From assembly GCF_000026945.1 (NCBI RefSeq), contig NC_012862.1, forward strand, positions 186,001 through 250,000: 64,000 nt of DNA. The letters run 5' to 3'. The stretch's first letter is position 1, and every line of letters starts with the position of its first letter. Under the pieces are notes generated by a model. It searched no databases. It saw only the letters and a list, made by a program, of their open reading frames with translations, and was not told where the DNA came from. Of this stretch, positions 29,431 through 39,592 are shown piece by piece. This DNA comes from Candida dubliniensis CD36 (Eukaryota > Ascomycota > Pichiomycetes > Serinales > Debaryomycetaceae). Position numbers and translations under genes: made by a program.

Positions 29431-30917
29431 ATGCCGTTATATAAAGAAGACAATTTTTTAATAATATATCCTGGATCCAAACATACATTATTTGCGTTTG
29501 GATTGTCCGATACATTATCTCCACCTCAATTCAAAATCCCATCAGTTGTTTATCAAGATTCCATCACGAAACAATATCAAGCCAGTAGTACTAATAGTAC
29601 TAGTGAAACTACCATTGAAGAAATATATCCTATTATTGAATCAAAAATTGTTAATTTGGATGCATTTAATTATTTATTGAAAATTATTTTACAAAGTGTA
29701 ATTGCTAATCATCCAACCATTACTATTAATCAAATCCCCATGTTATTAATTACTCCTAGTTTAACTTGGTCAAGACAATCAATTGAATATATTACTAAAT
29801 ATGTTATTGAAAATTTAGAAATTACTGCATTTAATATTATTGATTTAAGTCTAGCTGCAACTTTTGGAATTGGTCAACTGACTAATTCTATTGTTGTATA
29901 TGTTGATGAAGAAAATATTCAAATTGTTCCTATAATTGGATATCAAACCATTAAATTTGCTGGGAAATTAATTAAAAATGAAGGTGGAATAACTATTACT
30001 AGAGAATTGAAACAAAATTTACCTAATTTAACATTTCAACAAATTGAAGATTTGAAAAATTCTAATATTTTTGAAGTTGTTATTGATCAACAAGGTTTAG
30101 TATTGGATTATATTAAAGATATTAATATCATTAATAAAGATGAAGATAATGAATTTGATGTTGCTAAAATTGTCACTGATAATGAAAATGGTCTCCCAGG
30201 GACAATAACTGGTATCTCAAATGAAAACAAAAATGAAAATGAAAATGAAAATGAAAAAGAACAACAACAAGATTCAAATAAACCAAATAAAGAATTGGAA
30301 AAAAATTATTTCATTGATTCTAAAACTCAAGAAAAAATTTGGATTGGTAAAGAAAGATTTTCTGGTACCAATAATCTTGTTAAATTAATTTCATCATCGA
30401 TATATTCTTCATTATTATTAATTCCTGATATTGATAAAAGACAAGATTGTTATGATAATATTATATTAACTGGATCTATTTTCCAAACTCCAGGATTAAA
30501 AGAAGCTATATTAATTAAATTAAATCAAGATTATTTAATTAAAGAACCAAATTTTATTGATCAATCAATTAATGACCCTAGTGTCAATACCGCAATTTTG
30601 AAATATCAACAAAGTACTACAATAAATGATTATAATGAAAACGACAATAATAATAATAATACTACTACTACTAATAATTCTAATTCAAATCAAGTTCCTA
30701 ATTCTATAAAATTGGTGAAATATCCCGATTATTTCCCAGAATGGAAAAAACCAAAGGAAAAAGGTGGATCTTGGCATGATGTTTATTTTTTGGGAGGTCA
30801 AATTTATAGTAAACAAATTTATTCTGGTAGTTCTCATCATCATGGTAAAGAATTATTTGTTGGAAGTGATATGTATGAAGAAAGAGGTCCTCAAAGTATT
30901 TGGGATGCCAGCATTTA

Positions 30918-30918
<1 letters not shown>
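29431..30918 (+). CDS. ARP9: Arp9, nuclear actin-related subunit of SWI/SNF (and RSC)
   Basis: A 495-residue actin-fold protein. The N-terminus reads F-L-I-I-Y-P-G-S-K-H-T-L-F-A-F-G-L, a degenerate form of the actin phosphate-1 loop. The segment P-M-L-L-I-T-P-S-L-T-W-S-R-Q matches the actin strand before the hinge, and N-I-I-D-L-S-L-A-A-T-F-G-I-G follows. The nucleotide contacts are weak, typical of Arp9, which does not hydrolyse ATP. It pairs with Arp7 on the HSA helix of the remodeller ATPase. An acidic/Asn-Glu insert lies at about 255-290 and an Asn/Thr run at about 405-425, making it slightly longer than S. cerevisiae Arp9 (467). The C-terminal W-H-D-V-Y-F-L-G-G and G-P-Q-S-I-W-D-A-S-I correspond to the actin C-terminus. 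The stop codon is immediately followed by an AAAG repeat. Confidence 0.85.

Positions 30919-30969
<51 letters not shown>
30916..30969 (+). repeat. AAAG tetranucleotide repeat abutting the ARP9 stop codon
   Basis: About 13 copies of AAAG starting at the TAA of ARP9. It lies in the presumed 3' UTR. Confidence 0.9.
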
Positions 30970-31111
30970 ACAAAGAAGGAGTTTTTGTTTTTTTGTGTGT
31001 ACTATTAAATAATATGAACCACTAATAGATAGATAGATATCTATATTTAGATATAAATGGATACTCTTATTCTACGAGAAAGCAACTATCTCCCCCTCCC
31101 TGTTTCTTCAG

Positions 31112-32877
31112 TTATGTCTCCATAAACACTTTATCATAATAATACTTAATAGTTTGGGTAACTTTATGTTCTTTTCGATATTCTTTCATCCAATATTTAA
31201 CATAATCAGCATGATCCTCTTTAAGTATAGTTGACCCATTGATTATTCCTTTCTCTAAGTATTGTTTAATATCATAAATAACATCTCCATTGACTGAACT
31301 AGGAACAACATTAAAATCATCAAGCACCCCAGGAATATAAAGATATTCATAATCAGCTCTAATAGCAAAATGATACCGAATCTGATAGAAAAAAGCAATA
31401 ATTCGAATATTAATTTGATTGGTAATTAATAGGGAAAGAATATGATCATACAACAGTGGTATAAACAAATCATCAACTGGTGCCATAATGATAGCTTGAA
31501 TATATGTTTCAATCAGTGACTTTAAGTAATCGGTCCTTTGATTGAGTTTCAAAATTCCATTTTTCTTTTTACCAGTTTTTCTTGATTTAGAACTACTACT
31601 ACTCTCTTCAATATTATGTAAATCATGATAAATCTTAGCTAAAATTTGTTGTTTTAAACTCCCATCAAGTTCTAATTTTTGTACATTATGCAACATCAAC
31701 TCTAACTCCTTTTTCTTAAAAATACTAGTGCCCGTCATTTGATTATATGATTTCAATAAACTTAATTGCAGATGATATTCATTTGGTATTTCATTCAATG
31801 CTTGAGTAAAATGGTTTTCTGCTTCCACATATTGACATCTTAACATACACATATAACCTTTAATTATGGTTATCTTGGTAGCGCTATTGACTGGAGTTTT
31901 AGAATTTTTACTCAATTCTAAATTACTATCATTTACCTTTTTACCAAACAATGAAACACTTCTTAATATGGGTGCTAATCCACTAGTATCTTTTTTGACA
32001 TCATTTTCCAAGAATTCAATATATTGATTAATTATTGGCTCCATTTTTCTAATTCCATAGTATGATATTTCTGGACCGCACACCAATATAGCTTCCAATA
32101 ATAACTTTAATGGATCTGCTTTTAATGGTTTTCTATCTCTTGACCATCGTTCTAATAAAATTTCAGCTGAATGAACTTTGGTGACTATTAATTGACATTT
32201 ACCAGTAAATGTACCCTCTGGATAAAATCTTTTCAATTTATTGAGTTCAAATATTTGTTCCTCAAATGGTTTATACTTTAATGGTCTAGATAAACAATAT
32301 TACAAGTTAATAATCTTAATTCAATCAAGTGTTATTTTTCTTTTACTTACTCTTTATCTTTGATATTTTCTAATTTTACTAAAAGAGTGTTTTCCAATTC
32401 TTCTAGATTTTCTTTTACAATATCAAATTCTTCACTTGATTGTACAACTTGACGAGAAAGATCCAAAATTTCACCTAAATATCCTTGAACTCTTTCTTTA
32501 TCATTCAATTCAGCATGTAAAGTTGCGGCAACTATTAAAAACCCAATTCTTTGTTCACCTCTACTGGACATGATTATGGCAACAGCAAGTTCTCTAAACC
32601 CACTATCTAATCTACCCATTCGTATCATTGTTGCACCAATAATCAAGTTTATTATCGGAGGAAGCATTGAGAATGATGATACTTGAGGTAATAAAAACAA
32701 AATTTCATTATAATTATGATGGTTGAAAAGAGAACATAATTGGAGATAGAGATCTTGAATTCGTTCATTTTCAGCGGTTGTGAAGCTTAACATTTCAGGA
32801 AGGAAATCTGGAAACAAAATTAAACTAGGATGATCTTCATTTGATTGATGGTTTTCAAGTTTCAGAAATAGATTCAT
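31112..32877 (-). CDS. Spliced TPR-like helical-repeat protein of unknown role
   Basis: Two exons: 32877-32351 and 32285-31112, separated by a 65-base intron at 32350-32286 (minus strand) with donor GTAAGT, a TTAACT branch-like site and acceptor TATCTAG. Splicing joins GA|A to give ...K-D-K-E-P-L-K-Y-K-P, a smooth transition, and totals 566 residues. The second frame has no ATG at its beginning, which supports splicing. The protein is helical throughout with TPR-like pairs (for example G-Y-M-C-M-L-R-C-Q-Y-V-E-A-E-N-H-F-T-Q-A-L and L-A-V-A-I-I-M-S-S-R-G). No targeting signal is seen. I do not recognise the family; organelle adaptor or assembly factor are possibilities. An upstream leader with an unlikely N-terminal extension was excluded because the ATG at 32877 starts a normal-looking sequence. 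Confidence 0.75.
32286..32350 (-). other. 65 bp spliceosomal intron
   Basis: On the minus strand it starts GTAAGT and ends TCTAG. It is AT-rich with in-frame stops, and removal restores one long reading frame. GTAAGT is a less common donor than GTATGT in yeasts. Confidence 0.8.
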
Positions 32878-33956
32878 TGTAATTGAGGTTTTATTAATTG
32901 AATAGACATGAAGTGTTTGAATTATTTTTTTGCACATTCTTTTACAACCAAAAAAAAAAAAAAAACAACAAAAAGAGACAAATGGAAGAAATATTGGTTG
33001 CAAGACAACACACCAAAAGTTTGAAGGCGTACTAAGTAAAGGTTATGAAAGATTGATTACAGTTGTTCATTTCATATGTATTCAATCAGGATTGACCAAC
33101 CATGTCATTGTACTTAAGCTGGCTGGAAATTGAAAAAAAAAAAAAAATAGAAGAAATAATAAACTTGTGGTTAACTTAATCTAGTTTAATATCGTATTTT
33201 GGTATTGGCAGCAATGTCAACATTATTGACAGGACTTGATTGTCTTGTCAACTGATACTTTGCATTGAAATTTTATGTAATAATGGCCAAATTGGGTGTT
33301 ACAAAAATGTCTATATTCAACATTTTGAATTCAAGAAGAATCAACATAACTTTTGATTCACCTTAATAAATTGTTAAGGTCATTGGTGAAACAATCCAAA
33401 AATTTATCACATGTAAAAGATTAACTTGCCAAAATAGGCACAATGACGTGTGATGGAATTGGTTGTTTGATAAACTATTTTGGCTATCTCGCACGACCCT
33501 AGCATAACAATATGTGAATAGGGTGACATCCCCCGCTCCCAGTCCTCGGTCGTTATCGTCGTTATCGTCGTTATCGTGTGGTCGTGGTCGCCGTCGGTTT
33601 CAGTTTAGAGTTTGTTTTTTTTTTTTTTTTTAGTTTAGTTTAGTTCTGTGGGGGGCGGCGGGGAATGTCTAACTTCTTTCTCCATTCGACGTTACAATTT
33701 CACTTTTATTCCCCGCCACCACAATATTTCCACTTCACTACTACTATTATTTATTATTATCAGTCTACAATACTTCATTTTATCCCCTCCTCCTCCTCCT
33801 CCCCTTCCTCCATCATTACAAATTACTCAAGGAAGTAAATTTTTCATTTTCAAATTATATAAATTCAATTACAAATTCTCTCTAAATTTTATCTATAACT
33901 TTTCCTTCCTTTCCTTTCCTTTACCTAATACTATACTTTATACTATTTACTTCTTC
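32878..33956. other. Intergenic region before the 69-residue ORF
   Basis: Contains A-rich tracts, GTCGTTATC tandem copies (33553-33577) in a G/C-richer patch, poly-T (33618-33631), a GGGGGGCGGCGGGG block (33650-33663) and next to it ATGTCTAACTTCTT at 33665-33678, which matches 14 consecutive bases of the C. albicans telomere repeat as I recall it. Further on are CTCCTCCTC repeats and a CT-rich leader. No tRNA or gene is seen. Confidence 0.5.
33665..33678 (+). promoter_or_regulatory. Telomere-repeat-like 14-mer (possible Rap1-type site)
   Basis: ATGTCTAACTTCTT equals the core of the 23-base C. albicans telomere unit. Only one partial copy is present, so it is an interstitial motif or promoter site rather than a telomere. 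It lies 279 bases before the small ORF. Confidence 0.35.
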
Positions 33957-34166
33957 ATGCCTTCAAATTTATTCTCCAATTATTTTTATAAACAAAAACC
34001 ACACCAACATCAACAAAATGATATAAATTCATCAATCCTTGATGAACCAACCAATACTGGAGTTGTCAATACTAATCCGAATCCCGTGATTTCTAATTTA
34101 ATCAATCAAGAAAGACCGAAACATAATTATCATAAATCTTCAGATAATTTAGCCATTGGATTATAA
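33957..34166 (+). CDS. Small hypothetical protein, 69 residues
   Basis: ATG at 33957 opens a 69-residue hydrophilic protein starting M-P-S-N-L-F-S-N-Y-F and ending S-S-D-N-L-A-I-G-L, with an Asn/Thr/Pro-rich centre. It follows a strongly pyrimidine-rich leader such as is seen before other real genes in this window. The open frame continues upstream to 33648, but that part is poly-Pro/Leu/Phe from C/T-rich DNA and lacks an ATG. I cannot assign a function. The composition is more protein-like than that of nearby spurious frames, so I list it as likely but unproven. Confidence 0.45.
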   Translation: MPSNLFSNYFYKQKPHQHQQNDINSSILDEPTNTGVVNTNPNPVISNLINQERPKHNYHKSSDNLAIGL

Positions 34167-34489
34167 TCACTACTCGAGAGGAGTTATGAATAAGGATAAG
34201 GATAAAGGATAGGTTTTGTTTTGTTTTGTTTTACTTTTCTATGAAAGTAGAATATTTGTATTGTTTTTAACTGGTTTTGCCATGGCAATGGGTTTTTTTT
34301 TTTGGGAAGTTGGTTACTATTACTATTACTATTACTATTCATTCATTGTAATTAATTTCCTTGTTTTAGTTCTTTTATATTTTAAATTTTTTGTTTTTTG
34401 GGGAATTGTCAATTTTGCTTGAAATTTATAATAATTACATGTGTGCTAAAGGTAGTTTTTAGATATATTATATCTATATATTATATATT
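34167..34489. other. Intergenic region, 3' flanks
   Basis: 323 bases between the small ORF and the CIN1 stop, on converging strands. Contains GGATAA copies at 34195-34212, GTTTT copies and TTACTA repeats near 34313-34338. No gene is seen. Confidence 0.5.
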
Positions 34490-37400
34490 TTATAAGAATT
34501 CTCGGATAAATATTATATCATTAGTACTTAAATCCCCCCATTCTATTTGTTCATATCGTTGTAAATCTCCATTTTTATCTAATATAATTTGTAAAAATAT
34601 TTCATCAAATCTTAATTTACATAAATATTTGGCTTTTAAAAATCTCGTAAATTGTTGATGGATTTTCATTAATAAATTAGGATTATTAAATGATTTCTTG
34701 GCAATATAATAAAATAATCGAAGAATTATACTAATTCGATTAATATTACCACCATTCAGATATAATTTATAACATTTTTCATATAATTCATTAAAATCAA
34801 TATAATTATTGAAATTATAATTAGCTTGAAATAATTTTAAAAAAGTTTGTAAAATCATTAATTTCAATTTCAATTCTCTTGATGTTTCCTTATTATCAGG
34901 TGATTTATCTAATAATTTCAACCATATATTGAAATCTTCTCTTTGTGGTTCATAAATTAATAAATAAGTTAAAGCATTATTAATAATTTTAGGATCACCT
35001 TTAAAACTTCCAATGGTATGAAGACTACCTTTCCAAAATTCAATCTTTTCCAAATCATTATTTAAAGACTTGTAATAATCAAACCAATCTTGCCAATATT
35101 TATTCCCATTAATAGTTTCTTCCCCAACTAATAATTGAAATGCAGAAAATCTAATCTTATCAATAATTTCACCTGATAATCGAATCAATTTTAATTTTAT
35201 TGTTTCATTCATTAAATTATGAGTTTGTACTAATTCAATCATTGCTAATCGTAGTTTACCTCCTATATCACCTTGAACGGTTAACGTATAATCATCAAAC
35301 AACAGGTACATTTGGTCAATTATTGGGTAAGTTGTATAGTTATCATTAATGTTATATATCAAATTTCGTCTAATTTCAATATCCATATTTGGGTTCTTTA
35401 TCATATTGACAATATATTCAACATCTTGAATTGTCCAATTATGAAAATTAAATATAGTAGTGGATAAAGTAACATTATTTTTAATCAATAAATGTAACAA
35501 TGAATCCTTGGGTACATCATTTTGCAACTGTATAATTCTTCCAATATAATTGTCAAATTTGCCATCATTTAATTTAATAATTTGAAATAAATTTTCCCAA
35601 TCTAAATTTGTTAATTCAATTTTGTTTAAAAGAAAAGTTAAATATCCACTCAATAATTGTGAATTATCATAATATTCAAAATTAGAAAATTTTTTTGATA
35701 ATTCTTGAATTGGAACCACAGGTAAATTATATAAATATTTCCAACGATTTTTATCAATCAAATTCAATTTTATTTCATCTAAATTGTAGGTATATTCAAC
35801 AACAGATAATAGACTATCTTGTTGAACTAATAACTTGTGTAAATATAAACCAAGTATATCAACATCATTGAGATCATCATTGAGATCATCATTGAGATCG
35901 TCATTGAGATCGTCATTATTATATATTTCATCTAATAAACTCGATAATAAAAATTTCAAATCAATTTTATCATAAAGCAAATCAATCATCTCAAAAGTTA
36001 TACATTTCTGTCGAAGTCTAACATCACTAAAACTTTCCATAAAATTGATTATAAATTCACCCAATAATTCTTGATCCTCATAATAATTTTGGAAAATTTT
36101 TTGTCCATATCGACCAATCAATTCTTGTAATACAGCAATACCACATTTTTTCAAAAGTAATTCTTGATCAAATATAAGTAATTTGATTAAATCAACGAAA
36201 ATTATTGATAATTGATCCATGGTTATTAATTCATTTTGATATTTTTGGTTTTTAATTATAGCCCAAGTTATAAAACATGAAGAATCACGAATACAATTTC
36301 CTAAATCGGCCCTTTGACTATGAGTAGTTTTTATCTTTATAAACATTGTCGTGTGTACAATATCTAATAATTTCCTAATATACTTGTTTGGCATGGTTTT
36401 ATTCAAACATAAATATCCTAATGTTAATAAAATAGTATGATTTTTCGAAATACTCATATTATCGGTAATATCTAAATTGGAAAATATAAATTCTATCAAT
36501 TGTTCTTCATAATTGATGGCATAATTGGATAATTTATTAACAATATTACTCAATGCCTTTGCCATACAATAACGCAAATTATAATCGAAATTTCCTGTTT
36601 CTAATAATATATCATTTATTAAATTGTTAATGATTGATTGTACTTGCAAAAAATCTTTGCGGGAAATATAATTTAATGCCAATTTACTAAGAATTTTAAC
36701 CAGATATAATACATTTAAATTTGAAGGATTGACATGCTTTACTTGTAATAAATCATTATTTATACATTGATTTATTTTCAATAATTCATTTTCATCAATA
36801 ATATTTTGACTTTTCAATAATTTATTAACCGTTAAATAATAACTCAATTTAGATTTTGCATCTAAAACAACCCAATTATTAATATCCATGATTTGGAAAA
36901 ATTCCACAAGTAATTGAGTACAATCATTTCTAGTTAATAATTTCGATAATAAAATCAGTGAAACTATTTGATTTTTACTTCCATTATAATATTTATGTAA
37001 ATTTTCAATACCTAATTTATAAATTGTTGTTGATAAATTTATATCAATAGAATTCAATGAGAATGGTAATAAACTCAAATTACAAATCCATAATAATCCA
37101 TAAAATGTAGTAAACTCATTAGTTGATTTATCAGCTATTGAAATTATTTTATTGATTAAATATAAATCACTAGGGAAATATAAAATTATATTTTTCATTT
37201 GTCGAATTTTAGCCAAATTATAAATGATTTCACCACATTGAGATCTAATTGACAATTGATTTAAAAATAAATCACATAATCGATTAATATAATCTTTCAA
37301 ATAAGAATCTAAAAGTTTGGGGTTGGTTTCAAATTCATTTATAATTAAATTGATTTTCGTGGTGGTGATTTGAATAAGTCGTTGTCTATCTTCATAAGTG

Positions 37401-37510
37401 ATCTCAACCGCTTTAACTAAACTTTCCAACTTTGAAAGTAAGGAATCGATATCATTATGAAGTTGTACACTTTTCTTAGTAAGTATTTGTTCGTTTTCAA
37501 AATCATCCAT
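34490..37510 (-). CDS. CIN1: Tubulin-folding cofactor D homologue
   Basis: A 1006-residue protein built of helical HEAT/Armadillo-like repeats, close to S. cerevisiae Cin1 (1014). Hallmarks include L-L-W-I-C-N-L-S-L-L-P-F near residue 140, S-H-T/D-x-x-V-R-D-S-type segment A-D-L-G-N-C-I-R-D-S-S-C-F-I-T-W-A at about 400-417, and A-V-L-Q-E-L-I-G-R-Y-G, matching the cofactor D consensus A-x-Q-E-x-x-G-R. Cofactor D takes beta-tubulin from cofactor A and, with C and E, assembles alpha/beta dimers; in yeast it acts with the Arl2-type GTPase Cin4. I set the start at ATG 37510 (M-D-D-F-E-N), because the frame upstream has only non-ATG codons. Residues near 540-560 contain a fivefold D-D-L-N-type repeat from 15-base tandem copies. 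It is divergent from MRPL33. Confidence 0.85.
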   Translation of the reverse strand: MDDFENEQILTKKSVQLHNDIDSLLSKLESLVKAVEITYEDRQRLIQITTTKINLIINEFETNPKLLDSYLKDYINRLCDLFLNQLSIRSQCGEIIYNLAKIRQMKNIILYFPSDLYLINKIISIADKSTNEFTTFYGLLWICNLSLLPFSLNSIDINLSTTIYKLGIENLHKYYNGSKNQIVSLILLSKLLTRNDCTQLLVEFFQIMDINNWVVLDAKSKLSYYLTVNKLLKSQNIIDENELLKINQCINNDLLQVKHVNPSNLNVLYLVKILSKLALNYISRKDFLQVQSIINNLINDILLETGNFDYNLRYCMAKALSNIVNKLSNYAINYEEQLIEFIFSNLDITDNMSISKNHTILLTLGYLCLNKTMPNKYIRKLLDIVHTTMFIKIKTTHSQRADLGNCIRDSSCFITWAIIKNQKYQNELITMDQLSIIFVDLIKLLIFDQELLLKKCGIAVLQELIGRYGQKIFQNYYEDQELLGEFIINFMESFSDVRLRQKCITFEMIDLLYDKIDLKFLLSSLLDEIYNNDDLNDDLNDDLNDDLNDVDILGLYLHKLLVQQDSLLSVVEYTYNLDEIKLNLIDKNRWKYLYNLPVVPIQELSKKFSNFEYYDNSQLLSGYLTFLLNKIELTNLDWENLFQIIKLNDGKFDNYIGRIIQLQNDVPKDSLLHLLIKNNVTLSTTIFNFHNWTIQDVEYIVNMIKNPNMDIEIRRNLIYNINDNYTTYPIIDQMYLLFDDYTLTVQGDIGGKLRLAMIELVQTHNLMNETIKLKLIRLSGEIIDKIRFSAFQLLVGEETINGNKYWQDWFDYYKSLNNDLEKIEFWKGSLHTIGSFKGDPKIINNALTYLLIYEPQREDFNIWLKLLDKSPDNKETSRELKLKLMILQTFLKLFQANYNFNNYIDFNELYEKCYKLYLNGGNINRISIILRLFYYIAKKSFNNPNLLMKIHQQFTRFLKAKYLCKLRFDEIFLQIILDKNGDLQRYEQIEWGDLSTNDIIFIREFL
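35865..35920 (-). repeat. 15-bp coding tandem repeat in CIN1
   Basis: About four copies of a 15-base unit (ATCATTGAGATCATC-like on the plus strand) encode repeated N-D-D-L-N-D-D-L-N. The third-position differences between units suggest older copies next to newer ones. Confidence 0.8.
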
Positions 37511-37856
37511 TGAAATAACCAAAGGATGTAGCTTCGTCAGATTTGAAATCTCTAATCTCAAACAACACCAGAAACGGATTTGCCAGAAATCTAAACAAAA
37601 CTAATCTTGTCGTGCCACCAACAAAAACAAAACATTTACAGCCAAAGTCGTGCATATATATCAAATGTTTTGTTGCCTTTTTTTTTTTTTCTTTCTCTCT
37701 CTCTGTCTCTCTCTCTTTGACAAGAGTTCAAATTTTCACCATGAAAGAAGAGAAAGATTTTACAACCTAACCATAAACACCATATTAATACTATCCCTAC
37801 AGACCACCACACACACAAACACACACATATTTATATATATATATATACCCTTAACA
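37511..37856. promoter_or_regulatory. Divergent promoter of CIN1 and MRPL33
   Basis: 346 bases with a T12 run (37679-37690), a CT repeat (37694-37716), a CA repeat (37808-37827) and an AT repeat (37834-37846) just before the MRPL33 ATG. No specific site is recognised. Confidence 0.5.
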
Positions 37857-38147
37857 ATGTCGACTGTTCCAAAACAATTATATTATCGAATAACACAAAT
37901 TAGATCATCCATAGGGATGCCACCAAAGACTCGTAATACATTAACGTCATTAGGTTTAAAAAGAAGATTTCAAGTCACTTATGTTAAAGTCGATCAAAGT
38001 TCAGCTCATCAATTAGCTCTAGTTAAAGAATTAGTTAAAGTTGAATTAAGTGAAGAGAAGAAGACTAGACAAGAGATAAATCAAGAAAGAAAATATAAAC
38101 CAGGGTTTGAATTGATTAAAGATGGAATGAAGAAAACTTATACCTAA
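37857..38147 (+). CDS. MRPL33: Mitochondrial ribosomal protein of the large subunit, uL30m family
   Basis: A 96-residue protein matching the L30 fold: Y-Y-R-I-T-Q-I-R-S-S-I-G-M-P-P-K-T-R-N-T-L-x-S-L-G-L-K-R followed by V-x-V-D-Q-S-S-A-H-Q-L-A-L-V-K-E-L-V-K-V. This is the bacterial/mitochondrial L30 pattern (I-G-x-P-x-x-x-R-x-T-L-x-x-L-G-L-K-R), and S. cerevisiae Mrpl33 is 86 residues. It is a structural component of the mitochondrial large subunit. The start is the ATG at 37857; the open frame extends upstream only through poly-Phe and CA/TA repeat sequence. There is no obvious cleavable presequence, as is usual for this family. Downstream there is a TTTG repeat 20 bases after the stop. Confidence 0.92.
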   Translation: MSTVPKQLYYRITQIRSSIGMPPKTRNTLTSLGLKRRFQVTYVKVDQSSAHQLALVKELVKVELSEEKKTRQEINQERKYKPGFELIKDGMKKTYT

Positions 38148-39121
38148 AAAGAAGAGTGGGTATGCGTTTGTTTGTTTGTTTGTTTGTTGGAAGGAATGGA
38201 ATATACCAGAAGAATCGAAAGAGTGTTTTAAAGGTAAATTTTATCTTATGTTGAAAGTTGTGTCTTGTACATATGTTAGTAACTTAATAGAGGAAGATTT
38301 CCAATAAGAAAAAGCTTGACTAGTGATTGTAATGTATTAACTTAAGGAATTAACTAATGAATGGTATAATGTATTTGATTGATCATGAGTGTTTGATTCA
38401 CAAAGTATTCAAATTTTGTAGGAGTTGGTTGTAATTAAACTGATCTCAATTTCTACGACTTGAATTGATCCAACATAACGGCGAAACTAATACTATCTCT
38501 TATAATTAACCTGAAATGTTATGAGAAAGGTTTTTGACAAATATTTACCCGTCCGTTTGGGAAACCGTATCGGATATATCGGAGATCAACTTAAAACCCA
38601 GGTTTCTATATTCACAACTTGATCAAACATAATCATAGTTGAAATAGGGTTTGATATTACTTGGTTGAAAATCAGTATGCCTGAACATCAGTATGCCTGT
38701 TTTCAATGACTTTTATTAAAGGAAGTTGGATATGTTTTGAAGGAAAGAAAGTTTTTTACTTGGACTGTTAAATCTCTGCCAGTCGCAACCAGCCAACCAA
38801 ACACCAGCAATCCATCAACACCTAGCAAAATAAAGAAATACACCTCTCTAATTCCAACTCTGTTGATTATTCAATCCATCTTTCATTTATAAACTTATCA
38901 ATGAGGAACAATCAAGGGAAGAGAGGGGGAGGGGGGAGGAATGATAATATTAATTAAGTATGGTAAGTTTTTTTTTTTTTTTTTTGCAATCGTCAATGAT
39001 ATGATTGGATGAAAATCATTCCAATTCCTGCATATTAATGGAAAACCACCCCATCCTGAAAAAAATAAAAAAGAATTAATTCAACCAAACAACAAACTAA
39101 CAATTGCAAATTGAATAAACT

Positions 39122-39165
<44 letters not shown>

Positions 39166-39367
39166 GAAAGATATTTAACACGTTCAGAAGTGTAATCATA
39201 ATTATTCATAAAATTTTTTTACTTCTTCTTCCTTTTTTTTTTGTTGGAAACCAAATTATATAATTATTCATTTTTATAACATAACCAACTATAGCATACT
39301 TTTTTCCATTTCATATTCCATCCATTCATTAATTTGCATAAAAAAAAAATCCACTCAAAGTTCTTCA
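38148..39367. other. Intergenic region (1.2 kb)
   Basis: Contains TTTG repeats (38167-38188), a 16-base direct duplication with ATCAGTATGCCTG at about 38672-38698, a G-rich purine tract (38918-38939), poly-T (38968-38985), and a long AAC repeat (39123-39166). No gene is found on either strand. The stretch 38480-38700 has a more mixed base composition than its surroundings and could hold an RNA, but I see no recognisable structure. Confidence 0.5.
39123..39166 (+). repeat. AAC trinucleotide repeat
   Basis: About 14 copies of AAC in the leader of the 74-residue gene. Similar AAC/TTG runs precede other genes in the window. Confidence 0.8.
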
Positions 39368-39592
39368 ATGTTTCAATATATAAAAGCCACTCAAAGAAAT
39401 AGATTAACTAATTCATTATTCAGTTCTACATTTGCTATATGTGTACTTTTAGTAGGTGCAAATTCAGCAATTCCTTGTCCAGTGGATAATAATTATAGTA
39501 ATGATTCTAATGAAAAATTACAACAACAACATAAAAAATTCATACAACAAAAACAAAATATACCTCAAAAGAATAAACAGAATGAGATATAG
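39368..39592 (+). CDS. Small single-pass membrane protein, 74 residues, unknown
   Basis: ATG at 39368 opens a 74-residue protein with a basic N-terminus (M-F-Q-Y-I-K-A-T-Q-R-N-R-L), one hydrophobic segment at about 18-36, a conserved-looking P-C-P-V motif, and a hydrophilic Gln/Lys/Asn-rich tail. This layout is common among small mitochondrial inner-membrane assembly factors (N-terminus in the matrix, tail in the intermembrane space), but I cannot name the family. The start follows a clear AT-rich promoter and pyrimidine leader, and the amino acid composition is that of a real protein. Confidence in coding is moderate, in function none. Confidence 0.6.
   Translation: MFQYIKATQRNRLTNSLFSSTFAICVLLVGANSAIPCPVDNNYSNDSNEKLQQQHKKFIQQKQNIPQKNKQNEI

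Noticed and set aside
33648..33956. Upstream in-frame extension of the 69-residue ORF
   Set aside because: No ATG start, and the sequence is Pro/Leu/Phe runs from CT-rich leader DNA.
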